A stretch of DNA of 64,000 bases from Synaphobranchus kaupii. Its lineage: Eukaryota; Chordata; Actinopteri; Anguilliformes; Synaphobranchidae. This document shows, in pieces, positions 11,563 to 21,258 of this stretch. Each line of letters begins with the position of its first letter. The first letter of the stretch is position 1. The position numbers and the translations under genes are program-made. The stretch lies in NCBI GenBank assembly GCA_029718625.1, contig CM056379.1, forward strand, positions 53,341,579 through 53,405,578, in the 5' to 3' direction. The notes under the pieces are model-generated. The model ran no database searches and was not told where the DNA came from. It saw only the letters and a program-made list of their open reading frames with translations.

Positions 11563-11940
11563 AAAGGTGTGAGGAATCTCTCAGGATAATGAAACTTCTG
11601 GAATAGTTCATTATTTCAAAGGGTTAAATGGAGCAGGGTTTGACTGTATATTAAGGGATACATCATGTAATTATTTTAGTTATTCCAGAGAATAATTATA
11701 TTTTAGACTATCCAAGGATTTATAATTAATATTGTGCATGCAGCACCTGAATGTTAAGGGGAATGCCAAAATGCTGATTCTTTAAAAAAAAATAACAATG
11801 CACTTTCAGATGACTTGCATCGTAGTTTAGCATAGTGAGAAATTTAGTCTATACAAAAACTGATTAATGCATGTTGGCTAATCTTTTAATGGAATTTATG
11901 TGAAAATGTATAAAAAACACTGCATTGGTGGAATGACTCA
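11563..11940. other. AT-rich spacer, nothing seen
   Basis: No ORF, tandem repeat or inverted repeat of note between the BED-like relic and the hAT-like element. Confidence 0.5.
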
Positions 11941-13171
11941 CAGGGGGCCCTATCTTACAGCCGGTGCTAAGCGGCGGTAACCCAAACGCAAGTGTCTTTG
12001 CCAGTTTCGGACCGACACAGGTGTCATTTTAGAGTCCAACACTCGCGTTGTTTAAATAAAACGTGAACTAGCGCCCATAGCAAGTGAACTGGGCAGGTTG
12101 ATCTTAAGATCAGGTGTGGCCAGGTAAATTTTTGCTGTATTGCTATCTTGAGCCAGCAGAAAGTGAGTGCGCTAAAACCACCACAAACCTGGTGTTAAGT
12201 CATGTCGCAGTTGTTTCAATGTTATTTAAACTGCACAATATTAATATAGTAATAGGCATGTACACAATGCGCATACACCCTCCTGTCTGTTACACACATG
12301 GGGCTCACACAAACGTGCATAAAAAATATCAAGATTACATTGTGAAATGGAGATTCATATTTTTCCCCAAAATAAAACATTTTCTCACCCGGAATAGACG
12401 CACGTTGTCCCTGGAATGGCAGGAAAGTGAGTTTGTTTTAAAGCATTAATCTACCAGTGAAAACGTATATTGTCCTGCTTATATTGTTCATAAGCAGTAT
12501 AATATATAATAATATAATATAGTATAATAAAACGAAATTTGTTAAACAAGCAGGCTAATTTTCCTTTTTATAAACTGAGATGGAAGCCAAGTTCTGGTAG
12601 CTTATATGCTCAGCTGTTGCAGGTATATTATAATTAAATTAAACCGCATATATTTTGTAAAATAACAGCACTGGTGTAAGCTCCTCTTTCCCCGTTATAG
12701 TTTGGTCGGGAATTACCGGGAACCCATGCAGGGTGTTAAACCCTAATGTTTAAGATTATTATTGTGTATATTAAAACAGGTCATAATGGTTAGTCCGAAT
12801 AATATTTATCCTAATATTGATCCATATATTCCTTGCTCACACACTTTAACCTTGTGCGCGAGCAGGTCTGTTTCGTCAACTGTAAATCGCTATTTTTAGT
12901 CTTATTAAATCTGCCATTATCTTAGCAATCCACCAAGGTGCAAATGCAGGTGGCTTTTAAAGGGAATGAGAGATGACACTCTGATTGGTTTATTGTATGT
13001 TACGCCCAAGACACACCTATAATTAATGAAGCGGCTAAGTTCAGCCCATTTGAACTTTGCGCTCAAAATATGTGCCCTCTAACTAGCAAAAATGGAGTTG
13101 GACATGCCCTAAATACACTTGGGCCATGCGTTTTAGACCATGCGCTAAGATTGTCAAGATAGAGCCCACAG
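11941..13171. mobile_element. Non-autonomous hAT-like DNA transposon, 1.2 kb
   Basis: The left end CAGGGGGCCCTATCTTA is matched at the right by an inverted AAGATAGAGCCCACAG, an end type common among fish hAT-like elements (CAGGGGCCCTAT). The right 250 bp has the look of a typical member, with GCGC-rich blocks and a CAATCAGAGTGTCATCT-type stretch read on the minus strand. The middle is AT-rich (12480-12540) and has no transposase frame. A clean 8-bp target duplication is not present; GACTC occurs at both borders (11935-11939 and 13171-13175) but its placement is ambiguous. Confidence 0.65.
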
Positions 13172-13311
13172 ACTCTTATGCAGTCAGGATATTAATTAAA
13201 GAAAACTCTTAAAACTTAATTTACACACTTGATTTGAAATAAACATCTAGCAGATGTCAATGTTAAGTAGGTGCAAAAAGAAATTTATAATTACATGCAC
13301 ATTTTTATGTA

Positions 13312-13423
13312 CAGATCACTTTGTGTGTAATGAATCTATAATCTATGAAAGTTTCACTTTTTGAATGGAATTATGGAAAAAAAAAACTTTTCCATGATAT
13401 TCTATTTTTTTGGAAAGGATCTG
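13312..13423. mobile_element. Deleted Tc1-like element reduced to its ends
   Basis: Between TA dinucleotides (13310-13311 and 13424-13425) lie CAGATC, then 106 bases nearly identical to the right terminal repeat of the complete relative at 43166-44056, ending GGATCTG. This is a 112-bp MITE-like derivative in which almost everything but one terminal repeat has been lost. It shows that the 43-kb family is present at least twice. Confidence 0.8.
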
Positions 13424-14320
13424 TATATGTGGAGGGAGGGAAGGCCCTTCTGACCTGGCCTGCTGCTGTAAGATGATAATATGGATTCAGTTAACTTAAT
13501 CAATTTTTTAGTCCTGTTACTTATGAGCCTGTGAAAAATGTATTAGTTCACAGTAGCACATTTATGGGACAATTGTTTAACTGGACCATCTCCACAGGGT
13601 GGTCAGCTGCAGTTTAAAAATGCCTGAGGCTTGCTTACATTTAACACAGCATCATCAAAGCCCTGATCTAGTTACGGTCCATGATAGAAGAGTAAGGAAA
13701 GAAAGGCCCTGTTGGAAGAACACGATGGGGTTGAATTTCTCCCTTTTGTGGGAGAAACCTTTGTTGGGTTAGGAATAGAGAGACAATATGTGCATCTTCC
13801 TTGTCAAGTTTGAGGTCAGCAGTGTTGGGATGGGTGTGTGCTATGTTCATATAATGGTATGCACATATAGATAGAGTGAGGGTTATTCATAAACCATGCT
13901 GCTGTAAATGATGGAATGTTCTCTCAAGAAAAAAAGGTAAGACTAAGTTGCTAATGTATTTAAGGGTGGCAGTGTAAAAGACACTTGCATTCATTTGCAT
14001 TGTATAGCTCCACTCTTTCTGGGATTATTTTTGTTTACCTTTATTAAAGGCTATAGATACATTTTCATGTAGACGAAGAATAAAAAATACATCCACAGAG
14101 CTTGCTGAAAGGTACAAAATAAAAGTATTGCTTTTCCCTAAAACAAATATTGATTATGAATTTATCATTACAAATTTTTTTACGTGGTGTTTATCTCCAA
14201 GATGGCAGAGTTTGGTTCCTGCCTCTAACAAAAACCCTGAGCCAGTAGTATTACGACGTTGGTACCATACCCATCTCTGTATCAGGAGTCTCAGTTGGTT
14301 GCCAGTTAGCTTGTCCGACA
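13424..14320. other. Spacer without features
   Basis: No ORF of note. The 60-codon minus-strand frame at 13668-13850 has no recognisable motif. Confidence 0.5.
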
Positions 14321-14323
14321 GTG

Positions 14324-14540
14324 ATGGCTGAATTTGATGGCAAGCGCCCGGCTACACCACCGGAGCTCTCAACCAGCAGTCGACCCAAGTAACCCAAGTC
14401 CCGACCCAAGTCCTTAATGACAAGAACCGGAGTAAGACGAGGGTCAACATTGGTTTGGCATTTGGTCGTTGGAGGGAGCTGAAAGAATTACACTGCTTTA
14501 GAAGCGACGCGGAGATGGCCACTTTTCTTCTTGACCGGTA
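14324..14540 (+). pseudogene. Exon-like ORF with splice donor, broken by a frameshift
   Basis: An ATG at 14324 opens MAEFDGKRPATPPELSTSS, which stops at about 14390. A second frame, open from 14336 to 14540 but without its own ATG, carries TRVNIGLAFGRWRELKEL and ends SDAEMATFLLDR directly followed by GTAAGC, a good splice donor. This Ile-Gly-x-Ala-Phe-x-Arg-Trp-Arg-x-Leu pattern resembles the N-terminal segment of a repetitive fish gene family, but I cannot name it with certainty. It lies 350 bp upstream of a T2/Kolobok-like element and could be the first exon of a transposon or of a duplicated gene. The frameshift within CCCAAGT repeats suggests it is dead. Confidence 0.35.
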
Positions 14541-14739
14541 AGCTAACGCATTAGCTAACAAGCGAACTATCAGATAGATGATATAACGTTAGCTATTTTC
14601 TTCCTTGTTAAGCTGGAGCAGCAATTTATTACCGAAAAAAGCATATTTCGCATGACCGAAAAGAATATTTCGATGGAATTAGTATTTCGTTTTTCTTTTC
14701 TCTTATCATCTCACACTGAGACATTAGCTAGCTTTCTAA

Positions 14740-14776
14740 CGTTAGCTAAGTTAGGTAGCTAGCTAGCTAGTTTGCT
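14740..14776. repeat. Short GCTA-rich simple repeat
   Basis: AGCTAGCTAGCTAG at 14757-14770 sits within a stretch of TTAGC and GTTAGCTA motifs. Self-complementary and AT-rich; no function is apparent. Confidence 0.5.
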
Positions 14777-14891
14777 AGAGATAAACCTGACAGGCAAATG
14801 ACAGCCAAACAAGACAAAATGTCAATAGTCATCAAAATTGTCCAACAACCTGGCAACTAGTTGAGGGGGCATGTGCTTCAAGCAACAGCAG

Positions 14892-15721
14892 TTAAAGGGA
14901 TAGTTCACCCATTTTGAAAAATGTGATATTGTTTTACTTACCCCCAAAATTGTATGTAAGGCTGTAGTGATGCTGCCCTGGTCTCACCGTTGTAGCTAAA
15001 ATTGGCTGAATGGAACAATGCTAACAATTTGCATCTTGCCATTGGATTTAATTGCCCCCCAGCTACTTTTGTTTAAATAACCTAAATCCACTCAAATAAG
15101 GTTTAACAACAGCTTTACAACTGTTGTTGTTGGAAATGAAAATGCACATATGATTACCGAGTGAATAAGGACGATATTTTCGCTCAAATTACTGTATATG
15201 ATTGTCATTTCAGCCTCTATTTAGATTTCATTTATGAACATCCGGTAAGAGCCGGTAACTTTTAGTATCACTCAATACAAGAACATCGTGGAAAGCTGTT
15301 TCTTGTTTTCTTCTATGGTAAGCTTGTTGTTTTTATGAGGTGAAACGCCTCCCTCCCCTCTCCCAGGCACCTCTTGCGTGAGCCACCTAGGAACAGCACA
15401 CTGCTGCACAAAGTAGGTCTACCGTTGACGAAAAATGTTTCGGACAACTGGCAACTTTTCCACATGCTATTTCAGCATGTAAAATCTATTCTACATACCA
15501 TCAAATTAAACCTTCGTTTATTTTACAATTTCAGTGGATTTAGGCAGGGGGCAATTAAATCCAATGGCAAGATGCTAGTTGTTAGCATTATTCCAATTCC
15601 GGTTTAGCCAATTTTAGCTACAACGGTGAGACCAGGACAGCATCACTACAGCCTCACATACTATTTCGGTGGTAAGTAAAACAATATCAAATTTTTTTAA
15701 ATGGGTGAACTACCCCTTTAA
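14892..15721. mobile_element. T2/Kolobok-like foldback element with ~200-bp inverted ends
   Basis: TTAA flanks both ends (14892-14895 and 15718-15721). The left inverted repeat (14896-15097) and the right (15527-15717) match closely over about 190-200 bp; both tips read TTAAAGGGRTAGTTCACCC in opposite orientation. The TTAA target and the TTAAAGG-type tip fit the T2/Kolobok group of fish and amphibian MITEs. The 430-bp core (15098-15526) has no transposase, so movement would depend on an enzyme supplied elsewhere. The full inverted repeat could fold into a long hairpin RNA if transcribed. Confidence 0.8.
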
Positions 15722-15889
15722 GGATGTGTTTTTTATGAAATGCAATCTCCATATGAGACACTAGATGGGGTAAAAAGCTATATCTATAGCCTTTAACCTG
15801 GAAAAAAGAATACAAAAAAAAATCAGGTTGAAAATCAGGAACTACACTGATGAAGACGACATTGAAGTGCCCTGGCTGAGGCTTTAGAC

Positions 15890-16174
15890 CAGAGGTGGGC
15901 AACGAGGGCCGTATCTGTTTCTAGTTTTCGAGACAATTTCTGGTCTTACTTTATTAGCCTAACATTTTCGCCAACTGACATTTTAGATACATTTCTTGAT
16001 AAGCACATGAATGACAGGCGAAGACTGTTTTTGTGTTTTATATGAAATATTTTACTGTGATCTAATCTCGTCAGTGTTTGTGTATACAGCCAATTAGCTA
16101 ATTTAGCTAGGGTAATTGGTGGAAACAAACCTGCATACACACCGGACCTCCAGGAACGGGATTGCCCACTCCTG
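15890..16174. mobile_element. hAT-type MITE, 285 bp, perfect 8-bp target duplication
   Basis: CAGAGGTGGGCAA at the left is matched by the inverted TTGCCCACTCCTG at the right. CTTTAGAC is present exactly on both sides (15882-15889 and 16175-16182), the 8-bp duplication typical of hAT transposition. There is no coding capacity. The perfect duplication suggests that this insertion is not very old. Confidence 0.85.
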
Positions 16175-17515
16175 CTTTAGACAGTACACTTTTGTCAGAA
16201 ATAGTATGGAATGATGTGGAACACAGGATATCTTAAAGCTACGGTGGTCCCAAGGAGGCCATGCTTCATTAGTTCTTAATACATCTCCCTTCTTTCCGTT
16301 TAATTTCCTTTCTTCCTCTTGCCAAAAAGAAACCTCTAACCCCAATAGTGTGAACCTTCATAAACTTTTTCCCATAGCTGAGGTCACATTCATGAGCTGT
16401 AACATACGTTAGTAATTACCCTTGTTTGTTGTTTAAGGCTGATTTTTTAAAATTTTTAAATCAACAGCAAACTCCCCCCTCCTCCCCACTTAAAAATTAA
16501 TCTCCTTTTCTTGTGAAGTTCTCAGTGAAAGTTTTCTGGGCAGTTGGGTAATTGCTTCTTAGAGGGGCAGTGGGAGGATTTTGACACAATGTCCATTGCA
16601 CCATATCCAGATAGTGACAGGGCAAACATGCAACTTCATGTGTGTTCTGATTAGCCGAGTGACATCACCATGGATAGGTCCATTATGTCAGCCATGTTCT
16701 ATTATCAGATTTCATTTAGATTCATCCCTTTAATAAATGTATCAGGCTGCTCATTTTCAGCATACATAAAGTACATAGAAATCAGATTTAGTTTTTTTGC
16801 TGCTGTATCATAAGGCATAAGCTGTATTGCGTGTCTATAAGTGTGGTTTAGGGCAGCTTGATAATGGGGTTTAAGGAATCTGCTGAATGTTATTTCCAAT
16901 TCCAGTTCTGTTTGGTCTTTTATCAAGCTCTCATGTAGAGGAGATTTCCTGGTTTCTAAATTTTACTTCTAATTCTTCTATTCGTAGGCCTGTTACCTAT
17001 TGCCCTTAGCCACAAGGATTTGTGAAAATGTTTATATCAAAAGCATGACCAAGATTTGTTAGCACAACGGAAGTGTTAATCAAAAAGTGATGTTTTATGG
17101 TGTAATGGATATTTACAGTGCAATCGCAAAAGACCTGTTCCATTTTAGGAAATGTGCAATTAAGCTAAAGTGCATAAGAAAAACCAGCTGTGCATGACAT
17201 TAATGTAATACCTGCACATTCTATTGTTAGATCCCTAGAATATCTACAAAGAGTCTTCCATACATCATATCCTGAGATGACTAAAGAGCCAGTCCTGATT
17301 GTGAGTGGAAAAAGGGGGGAAACTCTTACAAGGACTACAGAACTAAAACACCCTCAACAACTCTGAAGTACATCTGGTTTTTCTTTGGTGTGGAGGCCAC
17401 AAAAGATGTCCGCTGGTAGCCTATTATTGAGGATAATGTCTTGTATTGATAATTTAGTGTGTTGTCTGTTTTGATCCCAGCCTGAAGCAAATAATTCACT
17501 ATTTTTACATTATAT
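16175..17515. other. Gene-free spacer
   Basis: No ORF or repeat recognised except short chance ORFs (16103-16345 and 16705-16926, minus). Confidence 0.5.
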
Positions 17516-17551
17516 TGCAATCATTTAGCAGACACTTATCCAGAGTGAAGA
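17516..17551 (-). mobile_element. SINE tail fragment
   Basis: ATCATTTAGCAGACACTTATCCAG-type sequence (here cut to its core CATTTAGCAGACACTTATCC) is the tail motif of the SINE family annotated at 36622-36838. Only the tail is present; the tRNA-like head is missing. Confidence 0.5.
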
Positions 17552-17806
17552 ACAGTAGTGAAGAACATCAGTGTTAGAGCTGGGATAATTATCAATTAAT
17601 AACCATCATAACTACGGTAATAACCACCATGTGGGGGTATTGCCTTGCTTTTCTTCTTTTTTTCTTTAATTATCCCTGAAACATCGAAACATCCCTAAAC
17701 AGCCAAACTTCAGAGGGCGTGAAATGCTTCCGGGTCATGAAATGCAAGTGTCACCACTGTTATCTATTGGGTGTTGATAAGACAGCCAATGAGCAGCAAG
17801 GCGTTG

Positions 17807-17843
17807 CAGCTTCCATGTGATTGACAAAAACACATGGAAGCTG
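17807..17843. repeat. Perfect 13-bp hairpin
   Basis: CAGCTTCCATGTG (17807-17819) and CACATGGAAGCTG (17831-17843) are perfect inverted repeats around an 11-base loop. It may be part of the Harbinger-like relic just downstream. No terminator role is expected in a vertebrate genome. Confidence 0.6.
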
Positions 17844-17889
17844 TACAAACTTGCCACTGATTGACTGTCTAAAGAATATATGCATATGA

Positions 17890-17985
17890 AGTCAAAATGG
17901 CCCAGAAAAAGCAAAAGAAAGAATTATTCCGACACTGAAATCAAAGTTTTGATTAACAGATGTTCAGTCAAGGAAAGGACACAGC
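17890..17985 (+). pseudogene. Myb/SANT-like relic, probably Harbinger-derived
   Basis: ATGGCCCAGAAAAAGC opens a Lys-rich start that, after a one-base shift, reads KNYSDTEIKVLI. The order 'basic stretch, NYS/T, acidic, then a helix' is like the Myb-type DNA-binding protein of Harbinger transposons. A near copy occurs at 25070-25148. Only about 30 codons survive. Confidence 0.4.
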
Positions 17986-18940
17986 AGACCAATATTATTT
18001 TGCACACCTTCTCAGGTTTGTAGAAAAGGGTGCCACCACAAAATTAGCTTAACAAACAATGATTTGTTTTGTAAGAATTTGTATTTGTTTTCTATTTTTG
18101 AGAATTGTGTGTATAATGTTTATGCATCCAAAAATAATCTGCCATTTAAAGGTAGGCTGAGCATCATTATTTAAGCATATCTCAGATGAATGGCATGTAC
18201 ATGTACATCTTTGTAATACATATCCACTTTTTCAGTGATTTTTTATATTCATTTTCTTTTCATTTCAAATTTGTGGACAGAAAATTTGAAAATTGAAACC
18301 AAATTGCATGAACCATAGTAATGTTAGTTATCCAGTAGAATCGTACAGGTCAATACCCTGTATAGTTTTTGCCCTTCGACATTGAATGTCAAGGGGTTCT
18401 GTGGTCTCGTAATGTTACCCAGGGTGTTGGGATTGCCCTGAAAACCTAGAATGTTGTAACCATATTCTGGAAGCCTTTCTGAGGTTGCATTAAAGGAAAT
18501 GTCTGTGACACCACAGACCCAAGATTATATACTGTACATGCTGATCTGATCTCAGTTGACAATTGGTGGAGTGTGCTTGACCTACAGTATTTGCACACAT
18601 CGAACAACCATGCAAATATACAAACACATACACACGTACATACACACCCTTTCTCACACGCACAACATCCTTGTGTCTTGTGTCTGGGTTCATACGGCCG
18701 TACCACTGGCCGACACAAAGCAGTGTCAGTAGCTTTTTATTAATGTTTCCTTTGAGCATATTCACAGTCATAATGCACATACTTGATCCAGGTAATGACA
18801 GGGCGCTTAGTTTGTTTCATACAACACATACTATCTTTATTAATTTGACATTAGGACACTGCATGTTTTCTGATTTGAGTGCACACCGGTTCGTCATCAA
18901 CGATTTGGAAATGGTTTGGTTTTAGAGAACATGATGCAAA
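17986..18940. other. Gene-free spacer
   Basis: No coding or repeat feature is supported. Two overlapping minus-strand ORFs (18446-18780) lie in CA/TG-rich sequence and look like chance. Confidence 0.5.
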
Positions 18941-18945
18941 GCAGC

Positions 18946-19030
18946 GCGGTGGCGCAGCGGTAAAAACGTCGACTTTGAGTCAATGCAGTTGCACACCGAG
19001 GGCCCGGGTTCGTGCCTGGGTCCCGCTAGA
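18946..19030 (+). mobile_element. tRNA-derived SINE head (pol III boxes)
   Basis: GTGGCGCAGCGG (A-box-like, 18950-18961) and GGGTTCGTGCC (B-box-like, 19006-19016) are spaced as in a tRNA-derived internal promoter. The 5' and 3' flanks do not pair as an acceptor stem, so this is not a working tRNA gene but a SINE head or decayed tRNA pseudogene. The AT-rich sequence after 19050 may be its tail. Confidence 0.5.
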
Positions 19031-19099
19031 GCCGAGCATGGCTGGTTGTGAAGAACTTATGAGTCTTTTATTTCACTTATTATTAAGTTAGTATTTTTA

Positions 19100-19695
19100 T
19101 ATTTATAAAGACAAACGCTCTTCAAATAAGCAGTGAAAAATGTTCCACTAAGCTCATTAATAACAAAGCATTAAGTTATCCAAGTTACGATTCTTTTATT
19201 TCACTTATTATTATTATTAGGCTGTTATACAAATATTTATTTTGTGTTTTATAGTTGTACTCCAGGGTTTAACCCCTTAACTAGTGTTTTAGCTTATTTG
19301 CATTAATTGCTTCTTTTTTTTTACAGTGAAATTTTTTAATAATCTGGTCACACAATACACTGTTTTAAAGTGTCAAAAAGTGAGATACTATCTCCATAAA
19401 GTATTTTTGTTTAGCGACAACGGTTCCTTATTTTGTAACATGACACAAAACAGGCTCAATCAAAACAACGACTACGTTCAATGTGTTCCACGGAAATCCA
19501 CAGATGATACGAATAGTGGTAAAGTCGGTATCCTTATCGTAACAAAATAAATAAATAAATATTTTAGGCAATAAAAAAACTTACACTTCAACTGAGTTTC
19601 AGCTTCTGTTACTCTGTTTAAGTAATGCTGTAATTCTGACTGAAAACCAGGAACAGATATTTTTACTTCAGTCCATGTTCCAGATTTGGGATGGT
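19100..19695. other. AT-rich spacer
   Basis: No supported gene. The short plus-strand ORF at 19326-19550 and minus-strand ORF at 19478-19747 have no motifs; the latter runs into the MITE. Confidence 0.5.
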
Positions 19696-19696
19696 T

Positions 19697-19759
19697 CCGG
19701 GTTTTACTTAGCGCAGTTATCCAGCTAACTAAGTAATCCTGTTTCATAGTATACCCCCC
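19697..19759. mobile_element. Partial MITE (one arm)
   Basis: CCGGGTTTTACTTAGCGCAG to TATACCCCCC is the same arm as the right half of the complete MITE next to it. It lies in the same orientation as that arm and is separated from the complete copy by one base. Confidence 0.75.
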
Positions 19760-19760
19760 A

Positions 19761-19902
19761 GGGGGGTTTACTACAAAGCAGGATTACTGAAATAGTTGGA
19801 TAACTGCAGTGATCAAAACCCGGAACATCTCTTTTTACTTCCGGGTTTTACTTAATGCAGTTATCTGGCTAACTGAGTAATCCTGCTTCGTAGTACACCC
19901 CC
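19761..19902. mobile_element. Complete MITE, ~142 bp
   Basis: The left arm (GGGGGGTTTACTACAAAGCA to AAAACCCGGAAC) is mirrored by the right arm (CTTCCGGGTTTTACT to GTAGTACACCCCC) over about 65 bp with a short centre. There is no coding capacity. Fish genomes carry many MITEs of this 'GTACTACGAAGC' type, often assigned to Harbinger; I cannot confirm the superfamily. With the neighbouring arm it forms an arm-arm-arm dimer. Confidence 0.8.
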
Positions 19903-20035
19903 AGTCTTATGCCTGTAGTCAAAGGGGTTGTGTTCAAAAAAGGTGGTGCTAGAGAAGGGGTTAATGTTTTAAAAGCAGAAATATTTTAATTGAAGTTATA
20001 GAATAATACGTTAGAAGTTATATTTTTCATTTGTA

Positions 20036-20413
20036 GAATCTTTACAAGATTCAGAAACTGCATGGCCTATTTCTCACCTCAGATATTTTCTGAAACAAAT
20101 TTTAGTGGACTATTTAGGTGGACTAAGAGAGTTTATGAACAGGACGCCACGTTGTTCCAGTTTAAAAATGTGGAGCCAAAACCAAAGGAACGTAGTGCGT
20201 CTAACCAAACAGATGCCGGCTATTTCCGTTGTGGGCGACAACAATTATCCATATGACATAGAGGTACCTCCAAAGAGGTACTCTGACATCACGATTGGGG
20301 CAGGGGCAGTGTGGGGAGCAGAAAGGAAACTTCAACCGTTAGAGGACAGCACAAACAGGCTTTTCTACCAGTTTCTTATGATATACAATATTACTTCAGA
20401 ATTGTTGAAATAA
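20036..20413 (+). other. Unrecognised open frame of ~125 codons
   Basis: The frame is open from about 20036, with the first ATG at 20105, and ends at a TAA at 20411-20413. It reads, in part, LVDYLGGLREFMNRT and PYDIEVPPKRYSDITIGAGA. The composition is protein-like, but I recognise no domain and see no promoter, splice sites or neighbouring gene. It may be a piece of an unknown retroelement or gene. A directly repeated 29-bp unit follows at 20431-20488. Confidence 0.2.
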
Positions 20414-20430
20414 CAGAATGGATGAATAAG

Positions 20431-20488
20431 ATTCATTATAAGGTAGGCATACAAACACGATTCGTTATAAGGTAGGCATAGAAACACA
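20431..20488. repeat. 29-bp tandem duplication
   Basis: Two 29-bp copies (20431-20459 and 20460-20488) share TTATAAGGTAGGCATA and differ at two or three positions. Confidence 0.75.
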
Positions 20489-21190
20489 TTGCTAAAACAA
20501 AAGTGATATAGAGTGTAGTTACCCTTTAAAAGCGAGAGTCAGATCCCTCCCATACTGCTTTTGCCTGTGTTGCTCTTATTTTTTCCGTTGCTGCTTGCAA
20601 AGAAATTTGCAGCTCACCCTCCACCACCCCAGCCTCCATCTGTGGTTTGGATCTGCTTCTAAGTACTGTTTTCTTTTTTGGTATATCTCCTGTTTAGTAG
20701 GGGAGATGTGTTGTGCTCCCTGTTTGATAGGTAGTGTATGCTGGTGCATGCACTAGAAGTACATAGAGCCAAACCAAAATATTTTATATTCATTCATATA
20801 TTCAATACATATATGAGTTGTCCTGACAGAAATATTGTTATTGCGAAAATGTCTGAAAATGTTGTGATATTATTATTTTTAGGCCATACCGTATGTATAC
20901 AGTATATACCCCATTTGTATGTCATCTGAGAAGTCAGTTTTTGTTCCGCTAAGATCTCCATTTTAGTTTTCTTTGGTTGACTGCTATTTAGTTTAAAGGC
21001 CCAGTTTATTTTAGTTTTTTCTTTATTCTTTTGCTGTTACTTTTCCACTTTAGTATTTTAAACATTTAGAGCTGTGTCCTTGTGTTGATTATTTCATTTG
21101 GATAAATAAAGCCCCTTGTTAGTTTCCATTTAAACCTAGTGTCCTTGTGTCATTCTGCTTGGTCCCTCACACTATTGTACTTTTTCTTTA
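20489..21190. other. Possible 3' end of a retroelement
   Basis: T-rich sequence with AATAAA (21103-21108) is followed by GTCCTTGTGTCATTCTGC and ends CCTCACA at 21172, the kind of end seen in gypsy-type LTRs. No partner LTR, polypurine tract or coding region was found, so this is only a suggestion. Confidence 0.25.
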
Positions 21191-21191
21191 T

Positions 21192-21258
21192 CGTAGCAAT
21201 ATAGCTCAGTGTGGAGCTGTTTTGACCTCTGGCCATGGGGTCAAGAGTTCAAATGGAA
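21192..21258 (+). mobile_element. Decayed tRNA-like sequence
   Basis: TAGCTCAGTGTGGAG resembles a pol III A box and AGAGTTCAAATGG, about 45 bases on, a weak B box. The stems do not close as a tRNA cloverleaf. Probably an old tRNA-derived SINE head or pseudogene. Confidence 0.35.

Noticed and set aside
11941..13171. 8-bp target duplication for the hAT-like element
   Set aside because: Only GACTC is shared and it does not align with the termini; not claimed.
18946..19030. Functional tRNA gene
   Set aside because: A- and B-box-like motifs are present but the ends do not form an acceptor stem; treated as a SINE head.
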